DNA of 64,000 nt, taken from contig CM039462.1 in the NCBI GenBank assembly GCA_022414725.1, positions 17,992,213 to 18,056,212 of the forward strand, written 5' to 3'. Each line of letters opens with the position of its first letter. Position 1 is the first letter of the stretch. The notes beneath the pieces were generated by a model, which saw only the letters and a list, made by a program, of their open reading frames with translations, did no database searches and had not been told where the DNA came from. The position numbers and the translations under genes were made by a program. Origin of the DNA: Microglena sp. YARC (lineage: Eukaryota > Chlorophyta > Chlorophyceae > Chlamydomonadales > Chlamydomonadaceae). Below are positions 11,565 to 23,573 of this stretch, piece after piece.

Positions 11565-11727
11565 CAGGGTACTACAAAACGCACGCGGCAGCGCAATTTC
11601 ACGCACGCTTTCTGAGCCCCACTGCGCGTTTCGCGCAGTTTTTTCAACCCCCTGTGAGCTAAGCGCGCAGTTTTTGCGCTTTTTGCACTACAAAGGGCTG
11701 ACCAATTTGACAAAATGTAGTACCCTG
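11565..11727. mobile_element. hAT-like MITE, family 1, copy 1
   Basis: 163 bp. Terminal inverted repeats CAGGGTACTAC...GTAGTACCCTG are flanked by the 8-bp target duplication GATGCTAC (11557-11564 and 11728-11735). The interior contains the characteristic GCGCGTTTCGCGCAG palindromic stretch. The 8-bp duplication and the CAGGG terminus are typical of the hAT superfamily. It is in the opposite orientation to copies 2 and 3. Confidence 0.93.
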
Positions 11728-11819
11728 GATGCTACCTCCTGCCTGAGCAAACAATTTACTTAGGGCTGTTAATATCCTACGATATTATTTTTTAATATAT
11801 ATTATAATGATATTATACA

Positions 11820-12420
11820 CCGTAGGCGCATGATATGTTGGCGGATGAGATGGCGGACACCTGTCCGCCATCGATGATTTTGGCCAAACGGGAAGCGCTG
11901 GCGGATTGGGCCATCCGCCAACAAATCGCCAGGCCAATACAGTCAGTGCAGTACACACAGTTAGGGGGGGTTGGGGGGGGGGGGGAGTAACTCCCTCTGG
12001 ACAACTTCCTGCATTCCCGACGACTTTTCATTATTTTTTCTTCAATTTCGTTCTAGCCCCCAAGTTAATGAATCCTCAACCAGCTTTGGGCGCTCAGGTG
12101 TTGCCAAACCCTGTTTTGGCTCCTCCCTCAGTCTCTCTGCCTACTGTTGCCTCCTTCAAGTTTTTTACACAGAGTGACAGGTCCAACATTTCTTATACTC
12201 CTGCTTATGCCCAGAATAACTCATTTTAGTCACACTTGACTCTGGTTTGAATTGGGAAAATGTAAAAAAGATTCCGCCATCCGCCATTGGTAATCTGAGC
12301 CAATTTATGGAGCACCCAAAATCCGTAACATCCGCCAACCTTTAAATCCGCCATGATTTTAGCCCCTTTTGGGTGCCAACCGCCATCTCTATTTTTCGCC
12401 AACATATCATGCGCCTACAG
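11820..12420. mobile_element. 600-bp TIR element
   Basis: Terminal inverted repeats of 24 bp (11820-11843 and 12397-12420), differing at one position, of the form C(C/T)GTAGGCGCATGATATG followed by TTGGCG. The interior holds repeated ccgcca-type motifs and a Pro-rich plus-strand frame ending at 12229, but no transposase. I could not fix a target duplication. Confidence 0.8.
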
Positions 12421-12424
12421 TATG

Positions 12425-12560
12425 TTACTACGGAAGACGGCGAGCAGCCTTAAAAGCTGTAGGTGAACATCATGTTTTAATATATGCTGGCTGGAGCCAT
12501 GTAACCAAGTTCAAGCCATATAACCAACTTCAAGCTATCCATGTTGGAAATCTGGTCAAG
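12425..12560. repeat. Dispersed repeat, gaagacgg...accaagttcaag type
   Basis: Carries the pair of motifs GAAGACGGCGAGCAGC and ATGTAACCAAGTTCAAG. Related sequence is found near 15340-15390, 15410-15450, 51520-51570 and in both arms of the foldback at 54845-55192. Confidence 0.6.
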
Positions 12561-12747
12561 TAGTGTTTAAACTACCAATGTTTATTACACTGCCCGCAGA
12601 AAGGGGGCAACTCGGAGCTGTGTTCCTTTTGGGGGTAAAACCCGGGCAAAATGATATTTTGACGGGTTAAATAAAAGTGTGTGCAGATACAAATGTGCGG
12701 GGGCATATGCAGACCAAACGCTCAGGAGTTGTGTTTATATTTGGGGG

Positions 12748-12930
12748 TACGCATGACAGCTTCCAGTCAGCTCCATTAGCCAGCCACAGGGCCAACCCTA
12801 AAGCTTCCTGCTACATTCAAATGCCTTTTACGTCAGCTTTTAGACACAGTAGCTAGTTTCAGGCCTGGCCCGTGGACGAGGAAAAGGAGCTGCCTAGAAG
12901 CTACTACACGAAGCACAAAAAAGATACAGT
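12748..12930. mobile_element. MITE family 2 (GCAGCTTCTAGGCAGCTCC type), copy
   Basis: About 185 bp. One end has GACAGCTTCCAGTCAGCTCC and the other GGAGCTGCCTAGAAGCTACT, an imperfect terminal inversion. Relatives are at 13352-13546, 15040-15226, 15918-16110, 27070-27235, 51095-51290 and within the inverted repeat at 62640-62935. Confidence 0.7.
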
Positions 12931-12959
12931 TTCCCGGAGGCTGATGAACCATCTAATTT

Positions 12960-13078
12960 GGGTCGTCTAGTACGATATCGTATAGAAATATCGACGATAT
13001 CATATGATATATAGTACAATATTGTATGATGTTTCACCCAATAATCTTGGGGTCCAGTACAATATTGACACCCCTACC
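12960..13078. mobile_element. AT-rich palindromic element, family 3
   Basis: Dominated by overlapping GATATCGTAT/GATATATAG palindromes and ending TCCAGTACAATATTGACACC. A relative with the same end structure lies at 17833-17985. Probably a TA-targeting MITE. Confidence 0.55.
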
Positions 13079-13351
13079 AGACCCTACATATCAATATTTA
13101 ATTGAACGGAAGTGATCACAATAAACCCTAACCCTGCACAGCGGAGGTCCAAACTGCATACTGCAGTACTTCACAATATGTACTCCCTGGTTTCCGTGGG
13201 GACCACACTGGAGACTTGGAAGACGGTGAGCAGCCAAAGTTGGCTGAAAAATCATGTAACAATCCAATCCAATCACACGATGTGCTGCATGTTCAGTTCA
13301 AGTTCAACCTGCATGTCCAGGTGGGAGACCAAGCAGTCCAGCACTATTTCT

Positions 13352-13546
13352 TTTTGTGGCTACTTGTGGTAGCTTCTATGCAGCTCCCTTTACCTGTCCT
13401 TGGGCCAAACCTGAAGCTAGCTAGTGCATATGAAAGCTGACACGGCGGGCATTTCAATGCAGCTGAGAGCCGTGGGCTTGATCCAGGGGCTAGCGATTGG
13501 ATCTGGCTGGAAGCTGCCATCGTAGCCCAAAAAGGAACAGTGGAGA
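13352..13546. mobile_element. MITE family 2, copy interrupting an ORF
   Basis: GTAGCTTCTATGCAGCTCCC at one end and GGCTGGAAGCTGCCATCGTA at the other. On the minus strand the reading frame 13773-13417 runs from ordinary protein sequence straight into this element, so the element seems to have inserted into coding DNA. Confidence 0.75.
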
Positions 13547-13810
13547 CCAGTAACAGGAATGGCACACAAATCCACTATATCTCCTACAGCGAAATTGCTG
13601 GCTGAATCTATGTAACAAAGTTCAGGTGGCTGACCAGTGGCAGGAATGTCAAATAAATCCACTTCCATGATGAGCGCCCGTTCTACACACACAAGCAGGA
13701 CGCTTGAACACTTGTTCATCCCGAGTGTAAAAGTGTGCTTTTTGTCTGTGTAGAACGAGCGCATATCATCCAAGGCCAGTTCATCACCATATCCATTATC
13801 TCCTACTAAC
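13547..13810 (-). pseudogene. Unidentified coding fragment broken by a MITE
   Basis: A minus-strand open frame of ordinary composition (FYTDKKHTFTLG, then CSSVLLVCVERALIMEVDLF, then FAVGDIVDLCAIPVTGLHC). It holds two similar short modules ending DIPATG and AIPVTG, and it breaks at the family 2 MITE at 13352-13546. I do not recognise the family. Upstream it reads VGDNGYGDELALDDM, with no clear start. It lies just inside the repeat arm at 13806-13912. Confidence 0.4.
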
Positions 13811-13912
13811 TGTGACTATAGCTAGCTCCGGCTTACGCTATGGTGTCCTTCACTTCACGTCCTGTGAGTGAATGTATTACACGGATGTAACAATTTCAAT
13901 TTTAATTATCTC
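13806..13912. repeat. Inverted repeat arm, partner at 10369-10475
   Basis: Reverse complement of 10369-10475 over about 105 bp with few differences. Confidence 0.85.
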
Positions 13913-13926
13913 CTACTGGTGGTTCA

Positions 13927-14079
13927 TTGCATGGAGCTCACCAAAAGCAGTCAATGTGGCACATGCGAAGGCAAACAGTAGGTACGGTCCACTGCTTTTG
14001 TCTTGTGGCGACGCGTCGCAAATTGAGTGATTTGGTGCGACCCCAGTGCGACACACGCTGCCCCTGCGGAGCGCAGAGC

Positions 14080-14117
<38 letters not shown>

Positions 14118-14288
14118 AATTTTGACTAGTTTAGCCAGACCCATGAGTTGCCATGCAGCAACGGATTGGCCAGGCGTCGTCGGAAACAAAAACAGTGTTA
14201 CGGTCACGACTGCCAGCGACAGATAAATAAGGGAGATTGTCACAGAAACTATATTCTATTCAAAGACTCTGCGCCAATTTGGGAAACT
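13927..14288. other. Intergenic repeat with poly-G
   Basis: Contains a G run of about 34 at 14083-14116 and, at about 14118-14180, a single relative of the 115-bp satellite unit found at 18366-19333 (GACTAGTTTAGCCAGACCCA). No gene. Confidence 0.6.
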
Positions 14289-15021
14289 GATGTTTGCTTG
14301 CATTCTGCAGTGTGATAGCAGAGTTTTGAACATCGTTGCTAATCCCTTATATGGCGAGCAGCCTCAAGGCTGGAGCCATGTCACCACTTTGATTTTAACT
14401 AAAGTTCTGTTGTCTGGTGCCATCTGCTTCAAGTGGATAGCTTTTTGTCCGTTTATTAGGTTTTCTAAACCTCAACCATCAGCATTCACACACACGCACA
14501 CATTCTCACTCCCCCCCCCCCCCCCCCCCCCCCACCACCACCACCACACACACACTTCCACACTCCCCACCACACACAAACTCCCCCCCTCCACACACAC
14601 CATAAGGGCAAATTGCTGGCTGAGGCTATGAGCTTCAAGTGGATAGCAGCCGATTGTTGTTTGCTTGCATTCTGCAGTGTGATAGCAGAGTTTGAACATC
14701 GTTGCTAATCCCTTATATGGCGAGCAGCCTCAAGGCTGGAGCCATGTCACCACTTTGATTTTAACTAAAGTTCTGTTGTCTGGTGCCATCTGCTTCAAGT
14801 GGATAGCTTTTTGTCCGTTTATTAGGTTTTCTAAACCTCAACCATCAGCATTCACACACACGCACACATTCTCACTCCCCCCCCCCAACCCCCCCCCCCC
14901 CCACCACCACCACACACACACTTCCACACTCCCCACCACACACAAACTCCCCCCCCTCCACACACACCATAAGGGCAAATTGCTGGCTGAGGCTATGAGC
15001 TTCAAGTGGATAGCAGCCGAA
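14289..15021. repeat. Direct duplication, two units of about 365 bp
   Basis: Unit 1 (14289-14653) and unit 2 (14654-15021) are almost identical, including the stretch TTATATGGCGAGCAGCCTCA and the poly-C/CCA tract. The difference is mostly in the length and interruption of the C run. A recent duplication or a collapsed/expanded assembly region. Confidence 0.92.
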
Positions 15022-15039
15022 TTGCTGGTTGCACTGTTT

Positions 15040-15226
15040 CATTTTTGGGCTACTCATGGCAGCTTCCAGCCAGCTCCATTAGCCAGCCACTTGGACAAGC
15101 CCAAATCTCTCTGCTGCATTTGAATGCCTGTCATATCAGCTTTCAGATGCACTAGTGAGCTTCAGGTTTGGCCCAAGGGAGGGTGAAAGGAGCTGCCTAG
15201 AAGCTGCTACGTGTAGCCCAAAAATG
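15040..15226. mobile_element. MITE family 2, full copy
   Basis: Bounded by TTTTTGGGCTACTCATGGCA and TACGTGTAGCCCAAAAATGA, so the outer ends are inverted (TTTTTGGGCTAC/GTAGCCCAAAAA). A near-identical copy is at 15918-16110. Confidence 0.8.
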
Positions 15227-15620
15227 AATCAGTGCAAATTGCTGGTTGAAGCTTTGAGCTTCAGGTGGACAGCTGTTTGTTCATTTATTAGTTTTCTCTA
15301 AACCTGTACCATCAGCATTCAGCAAGCATTCGGCGAGCATCCAAATTGCTGGCTGAAGCTATGTAACCAAGTTCAAGTTATCATTAGCATTTGGCGAGCA
15401 CTCGGCGAGCATCCAAATTGCTGGCGTAATCTATGTAACCAAGTTCAAGTTACCATCAGCATTCAGCCTCCCGCCGCTCTGCTGACTACTGTGTACTATA
15501 AAACGACTGTGGATTGTATAGAAGCCCACGTACACAAGACCCTCATGGCTGTTTGGAACACACGCCTGCACTGCACAAGCATAGCATATGCAAATCAACT
15601 TGGACTCTGTGTTGCTTCTT
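15227..15620. repeat. Dispersed and short tandem repeats
   Basis: Holds two or three degenerate units with CGGCGAGCATCCAAATTGCT and the accaagttcaag motif. No gene recognised. Confidence 0.5.
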
Positions 15621-15659
15621 AAGCTTGCTAGGCTTTGCAGTGCTGCCATACCAGGTTAA

Positions 15660-15830
15660 GTGGCCATTTTATGCTATTTGTGGCCATTTTTGACTTGGCC
15701 ACTATTTGAATTTCCTTAGGGCTTTTAACAATGTCCTCAGTGCTTGAAGGGTCAGCAGAGCTATCGGGGATGGCAGATGAAGGCTGCTTCTTGGTCTCTG
15801 CGTCGCTTGTCAAGCTAGCTAGGGTTTGCA
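15660..15830 (-). pseudogene. Partial copy of the transporter's last exon
   Basis: The minus-strand frame reads KKQPSSAIPDSSADPSSTED then IVKSPKEIQIVAK, close to the end of the transporter at 16135-16240 (KKQPSSVIPDSSADP, then IVKNPKEIQIVAK). A tandem partial duplication of the 3' end of the gene, separated from it by a family 2 MITE. Confidence 0.8.
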
Positions 15831-15917
15831 GTGCTGCCCTACGACGTTGAGTGGCCATTTGGTACCTTGGCCACTATTCGAATCTCCTTAGGGCTTTGGT
15901 GCCTTGGCCACGATTCA

Positions 15918-16110
15918 CTGTTTCATTTAGGGCTACTTATGGCAGCTTCCCGCCAGCTCCATTGGCCGGCCACTTGGGAAAGCCCGAATCTCTCAGCTGC
16001 ATTTGAATGCCTGTTTTATCAGCTTTCGGACGCTTTAGCGAGCTTCAGGTTTGGCCCAAGGGTGGGTGAAAGGAGCTGCCTAGAAGCTGCAACGCGTAGC
16101 CCAAAAATGA
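15918..16110. mobile_element. MITE family 2 in the transporter 3' flank
   Basis: Same ends as 15040-15226 (a TTAGGGCTAC start, GTAGCCCAAAAATGAATCAG end). It lies 25 bp beyond the transporter stop codon, so it may be part of the 3' untranslated region. Confidence 0.8.
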
Positions 16111-16134
16111 ATCAGTGCCACTATTTGAGTTTCC

Positions 16135-19100
16135 TTAGGGCTTTTGTGCCTTGGCCACTATTTGAATTTCCTTAGGGTTTTTAACAATGTCCTTAGGGTC
16201 AGCAGAGCTGTCGGGGATGACAGACGAAGGCTGCTTCTTGGCACCAAACTTATTTAAGCAGTACAAGGACAATGCAACCAGCAGGCCTCCGAGAATGTAC
16301 TTGTAGCTGAGAGGCTTGGGAAACACAACGAAACTGAGGATCACTTGAAACACCTGCGGAGCGGTAGTTGACAACAGACAGTGAAACCATTAAGGAGCGA
16401 CAGTCGAAAACAGGCAGTGAAACAGTTAAAACAAAATAACTCAAAACACCTGCGGAGTTGTAGTTTACAGGAGACAGTGAAACCGTTGGGGAGCGGCAGT
16501 TGACAACAGACAGTGATACCAATGAGCAGCAGTTGATAATAGACAGTGAAACAGTAAAAACAGAATCATTTGAAACACCTGCGGAGTGGTAGTTGACAAT
16601 AGACAGTGAAACCGTTGGGGAGCGGTAGTTGACAACACTGTGAATTCATTGAGCAGCAGTTCATAATAGACAGTGAAACAGTAAAAACAGAAACTGAGGA
16701 TCACTTGAAAGACCTGCGGAGCAGTAGTTGACAAAAGACAGCGAAACCATCAAGAAGCGATAGTTGACGACAGACAGAGAAACCGTCAGTCACAACAGAC
16801 AGTGAATAAGTTAGTCACAACAGACAGTCAAACCGTTGAGGAGCGATAGTTGACAACAGACAGTGAAACCATTGATGAGCGGCAGTTGACAACAGACAGT
16901 GAAATAGTATAAACAAAATCACTCGAAACACCTGCGGAGTGGTAGTTTACCATAGACAATGAAACTGTTGGGGAGCGGTAGTTGACAACAGACAGTTATA
17001 CCATCGAGCAGCAGTTGACAATATACAGTGAAACAGTAAAAACAGAAACCGAGGATCATTTGAAACACCTGCGGGATTGTAGTTTACAATAGACAGTGAA
17101 CCCGTTGAGGAGCGGCAGTTGACAACAGACATTGAAACAGTAAAAACAAAATCATTTGAAACACCTGCCGAGTGTTAGTTTATAATAGACAGTGAACCCA
17201 TTGAGGGGCGGCAGTTGACAATAGACAGTGAGACAGTAAAAACAAAATTATTTGAAACACCTGCGGAGCAGTAGGTGACAATAGAAAGTGAAACCGTTGA
17301 GGAGCGATAGTTGACAACGGACAGTGAAACAGTAAAAAAACAAAATGAGAATCCCTTGGAACACCTGCCGAGCTGTAGTTGAGATTGTACATTCAGTCAA
17401 ACTACATTGAGTCACAACTGACGATTCGGCAGTCCGGCGACGAAGAGAAGGGCATTAAGCTCAGGGATTTTTATTTCTGCTATATATAGCGATCGCTAGT
17501 TTTGACCCCGTTTCAGCAAAAATGTTGCTGTAAAAAAGTAAGAGAAAAAAAGGTTTTAACTTATTTTTGTCCTCAATTACCCTTAAAAGCTACAAAACGC
17601 TACAGAATGCACTCAAACGCTGTCCCTGGAGGAGCCCTGAAACCACGAAGCTAGAAGAAACCCACTTTCAGATTTGAAAACATAATCACTGATTAAGCTA
17701 CTAACTGATTAAGCTCCCAACTGCTTAAGCTACCAACTGCTGAAGCTACCAACTGCTTAAGCTACCAACTGCTTAAGCTACCAACTGCTTAAGCTACCAA
17801 CTGATTAAGCTACCAACTGATAGGTCATATGTAGGGTTGTCAAGTACAGTATCGTTAATCGTCTGATATATCGCGATATTATCTGATATATGATACAGTA
17901 TTGTACGATATATCAAAATATTGTAGGATGTTGTATGATATATCGCATGAAATTCTTGGGGACCAGTACGATCTTTACATCCCTAGTCACATGTTTTTCT
18001 CTCTGACACAATAACAGACGTACCAGAAAGAATCTTAATACTGTCCACAGGACAGCAATAAAACACCGTACACTGACTTGAAGGCTCGCCAGGATGGCCA
18101 AGACGTCCAAGGCTTTGCAATATCGTTTTTCTTTCAGCTCTATGTAAGGTTATCCGAACATCCGGCCAACCAAAAAATTGAAGCCTGCCACGTATGCCAA
18201 CTGTCTCATAATTAACTGGCTACAGTCAGCTCCATCATTGCCACCTTTCATCCCGTTGCCAACACACTCCGCCAATTTTCCGTGTCGCTTGCGATGCTGC
18301 ATAGAACATGTTCGACAACACATCACCATTCCGTTGGCATTCCGTAGCTGAATGGCGCCGCATGGGTCTGGCTAAACCAGGGGCTAAACTAGTCAGAAAT
18401 GCCCCCCCAACCCTATGCACTAATTCCATATGAGTATATGCTGCCTTACCCGCATTCCGCCGCTGCATGGCGCCGCACGGGTCTGGCTAAGCAAGGCGCT
18501 AAACTAGTCAGAAATGCCCCCCCAACCCTATGCACTAATTCCATATGAGTATATGCTGCCTTACCCGCATTCCGCCGCTGCGTGGCGCCGCACGGGTCTG
18601 GCTAAGCAAGGCGCTAAACTAGTCAGAAATGCCCCCCCAACCCTATGCACTAATTCCATATGAGTATATGCTGCCTTACCCGCATTCCGCCGCTGCATGG
18701 CGCTGCACGGGTCTGGCTAAGCAAGGCGCTAAACTAGTCAGAAATGCCCCCCCAACCCTATGCATTAATTCCATATGAGTATATGCTGCCTTACCCGCAT
18801 TCCGCCGCTGCATGGCGCCGCACAAGTCTGGCTAAGCAAGGCGCTAAACTAGTCAGAAATGCCCCCCCAACCCTATGCACTAATTCCATATGAGTATATG
18901 CTGCCTTACCCGCATTCCGCCGCTGCATGGCGCCGCACGGGTCTGGCTAAGCAAGGCGCTAAACTAGTCAGAAATGCCCCCCCAACCCTATGCATTAATT
19001 CCATATGAGTATATGCTGCCTTACCCGCATTCCGCCGCTGCATGGCGCCGCACGGGTCTGGCTAAGCAAGGCGCTAAACTAGTCAGAAATGCCCCCCCAA

Positions 19101-20288
19101 CCCTATGCACTAATTCCATATGAGTATATGCTGCCTTACCCGCATTCCGCCGCTGCGTGGCGCCGCACGGGTCTGGCTAAGCAAGGCGCTAAACTAGTCA
19201 GAAATGCCCCCCCAACCCTATGCACTAATTCCATATGAGTATATGCTGCCTTACCCGCATTCCGCCGCTGCATGGCGCCGCAAGGGTCTGGCTAAGCAAG
19301 GCGCTAAACTAGTCAGAAATGCCCCCCCAACCCTTATTATCAGCGCTCCTACATCAGCAGCTTCCCTGATAGGGTAGCCAAAGACTCCAGCAATCATGAG
19401 TATCAAATTAAATTATTATTAGCACTATAGCCTTGCGCAAGCTACCTCAGCAGCTTCACTGGTAGGGTAGCGAAAGACCCCAGCAATCATGATTATCAAA
19501 TTAAATGTGTAATTAAATCATGATCAGAACCCATACCTTGCGCAGGCTCTTGACCACTTCTGCGTTGGTAGATCCAAAGTTTTTGATAAGCAAGAGAATA
19601 AGGCAGACAGTGATGTAGCCGAGCACAGAGAATGCGCAGATGTAGGGAACCGTCTGTGTGTGGCGCTGTGAGTGAGCTATTGCCTCCCAGATCTCCCCTG
19701 CACAGCACAGTTCGAATCATCTCAAATCATTCGACCAATTTCAAGTTGGAGTCATAGGGAACCGTCTGTATGAGACGCTGTGATTGAGCTATTGCCTCCC
19801 AGATCTCCCCCACACAGCACAGTTCGAATAATTTCAAATCATTTAGCCAAGTTCAAGTTCAAGTCATAGGGAACCGTCTGTATGTGACGCTGTGATTGAG
19901 CTATTGCCTCCCAGATCTCCCCCGCACAGCACAGTTCGAATACTTTCAAATCATTTAGCCAAGTTCAAGTTCAAGTCATAGGAAACCGTCTGTGTGTGAC
20001 ACTGTGAGTGAGCTATTGCCTCCCAGAGCTCCCCCGCACAGCACAGTTCGAATGATTTCAAATCATTTAACCAAATTCAAGTTAGAGTCATAGGGAACCG
20101 TCTGTGTGTGTCACTGTGAGTGAGCTATTGCCTCCCAGATATCTCCTGCAGTGGTGGTGGTGGTGGTGGTGTGTGTGTGGGGGGGTGGGGGGTGGGCAAG
20201 GCTGGAAGGAAATATGTACAACATGCAGAGCAGCCCCAGAGTCAGCTATTGCCTCCCACATCTTTGCTGCAGTGGTTGTGGTGGTTGT

Positions 20289-20344
<56 letters not shown>

Positions 20345-20446
20345 GAGAGGCTGGAAGGAAATATGTACAACATGCAGAGCAGCCCCTGAGTCAGCTATTG
20401 CCTCCCACATCTTTGCTGCAGTGGTTGTGGTGGTTGTGGTGGTTGT

Positions 20447-20486
<40 letters not shown>

Positions 20487-20613
20487 GGGGGGGGGGGGGG
20501 GACGGGCAAGGCTGGAAGGAAATATGTACAACATGCAGAGCAGCCCCTGAGTCAGCTATTGCCTCCCAGATCTTCGCTGCAGTGGTTGTGGTGGTGGTTG
20601 TGGTGGTGGTTGT

Positions 20614-20677
<64 letters not shown>

Positions 20678-20794
20678 GGGGGAGAGGCTGGAAGGAAATA
20701 TGTACAACATGCAGAGCAGCCCCTGAGTCAGCTATTGCCTCCCAGATCTTCGCTGCAGTGGTTGTGGTGGTTGTGGTGGTTGTGGTGGGTGGGT

Positions 20795-20825
<31 letters not shown>

Positions 20826-23481
20826 GGGGGGGGCAAGGCTGCAAGGAAATAGGTGCAACATGCAGAGCAGCCCCTGAGTCAGCTATTGCCTCCCAGATCT
20901 CCCCTGCACAGCACAGTTCGAATCATTTGATCACCGTCCTTGCTTGATGTGAAAAAAGAAAAGAAGAGAAGAAGAAAAACATGTAACAGTCAAATATTGT
21001 TGTGTTGACGCTTTGAATGAGCCATTAGCTCCCAGAGCTCCCCTGCAGTGGTGGTGGTGGTGGTGTGCGTGTGAGGTGTGTGCGTCGGGGGGGTGGGGGA
21101 GTGGGGGGGGAGGAGGTAGCAAGGCTTCAAGGTAATAGGTGCAACATGCAGATCAGACCCTGAGTCAGCTATTGCCTCCCGGATCAGACCCTGAGTCAGC
21201 TATTGCCTCCCAGATCAGACCCTGAGTCAGCTATTGCCTCCCAGATCAGACCCTGAGTCAGCTATTGCCTCCCAGAGCTCCTCTGCACGCTGCAGTTCGA
21301 ATCATTTGATCACCGACCTTGTTTGATGTGTTTCAACATTTCAAAATGCAACAATAAAAACATATATGTACATGAAGTAATTGACCATACACATCCACCA
21401 AATTGCCATTGTTGTGGTGGTGAGGGTCACTGGGTGGGTAGGTGATGTTAGGTGTTTGTGGTGGTATGGGTGATATATATATGTACATGAAGTACTTGAC
21501 CATACACATCCACCAAATTGCATATTTGGGTATCCAGGGGTATCAGTGATTTTTTTTAAATCTGAAAGTGGGTTTTCTCAAGCTGTTTGGTTTTAGGCCT
21601 CCTCCAGGGACAGTATTTGTGTAGATTTTTGTAGCCTCTATAGCTTTTAAGGGCCATTTAAGGCAAATAAAAAACGGCAAGTTGGGCCAAAACGGTGTCA
21701 AAAGTAGCGATCGCTATATAGAGCGGGGAAACAATCCCTGAAGGGTACCATTCAGGGATATTTTTTTCAATTAAAAAAGAGGAAATCTTATTCCTTTTTA
21801 TTTTATTACTCCCTGTTTTCCTCCCAAAACAGCATCCTTATTCCGATTTGGGTCGATTGGGGTCATATTTAGTCAATTTCAGCAGATTTCAGTGGAAAAA
21901 AAAACATTTTTTATTTTTAGGTTTCTTATTCCGGCAACTTGGGCCAAAATGGGGTCTCGTATTCCGATCGGAATGTATTCAGAAAAAATATCCCTGGTAC
22001 CATATCAAAGCATTGCAATAGTGATCCTTGTTACGCCTCTGGAGGGCACTCACTTTAATTAATCAGCTTGAAGTAGCCGGACAACAATAAAAACAAAACA
22101 AACTTTTCAAAAACCCATATTTCCAAAATGTGACCGTCAAGACATATCCCTACATGAATTCCAAGAATATACATATTCACAAAATATCCAGGGGGGCACA
22201 GATGCACATACACCATGACAGAGAATTAGAGGAGGGTGTAAGCGGTTGATTCCGAAAATCCGGTGAAATTCTATGGACACTTTTCTGCCCCCCCCCCCAC
22301 CCCACCCCCTCCCCCCCCACCCCACCCCTCACACACACACGTTCACCCACCCACCCCACCTACACTCCAGACCATTTCCAACTTTTCCAGGTAATTCTAA
22401 CTTTTTACTGTTCGTTTGACTTCAGCCATGGACAGATTGCAATAACGCGGTCGTCATGCATTGCATATGGGAGGGGGTCGCGACCGTGTGGGATGAGGCT
22501 GGACGAGGGGTACTGCTCGAGCGGTTCACAACAACTCTCAGCAGGCAAGGTTGTTGACTTGCCATCCAAAGTTGACGGCTCTAAAGATATACAATTACTC
22601 TAAAGATACACAATTACTCTAAAGATATACAATTACTCTAAAGATATACAAATAATACAAAATGCTAAGTGAACTATCTCGTCATGATCTTGATTGATTT
22701 TCAGCACTCCAATGCGACCACCCAACTTAGCTAGCTAGCTATGGGCTGGCTATGGGCAACTAAAATGTTATGTTTTCTCTGCTTCCACTCAATATGGTGG
22801 GGGTTCACCCGGGTGTCACTGATGTAATGTTAAAGAAGAGATCATGTGCTGTCAGATGAGCTAACTTACACACACATTATTTTGAGGGCTTGCCCCCCCC
22901 CCCCCCCCCCCCCCCCGGCCCCCCCTTCATAAATATTTCAACTTTTTAAACCCCATCAGGGAGTATGTTTGTTGGCACCCTCCTGGTGAAACCAATAAAA
23001 CGATTATTAAAAGATAATCATTGTGAAAACAGAATCATGATTATAAAAATAAAATGTTGTGACACCAACAATACGAGTACACAAAGAAAATCATTGTGAA
23101 ATCCACCAAAAGATTTTTAATAAGAGACAGGGGGGGGGCAACTTCAAACCAAAATGACCCCATCGTCCAACTTTGCAGATATCATAGAGAGGATGAAGAA
23201 TCCGCTTTTATTTTTTGATTTGGCCCAGTAGAAAAAAAGTGACGGTCGTCCTAAGTTTGGGGCCGCGGGGGAAGGGGAGGGGGTGGTGAAGGAAAAAATC
23301 TGACATTTTCAAAAAATTAGGTACTTTCCAGGCACTTTATTCTAGCCCCCAGAATGACATGGGAGTGGAACTAGGGTGTTCTTCTACTAAATACCAGTCA
23401 AAAAATGCTATTGGGGGAGAGACCCACCACATATTTTGCCCCGGGCACATGGGGGGGGGGGGGGGGATGGGGGGATCCAGG

Positions 23482-23573
<92 letters not shown>

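Noticed and set aside
16465..16734. Minus-strand ORF similar to the transporter's last exon, taken as a paralogous gene
   Set aside because: Only the first few codons match; the rest is array sequence. It is a junction copy, not a gene.
20104..20947. ORFs encoding runs of Val/Cys and Gly, and the Thr/His mirror on the other strand
   Set aside because: Translation of (GT)n and poly-G in the intronic array; no stops because the repeat lacks them.
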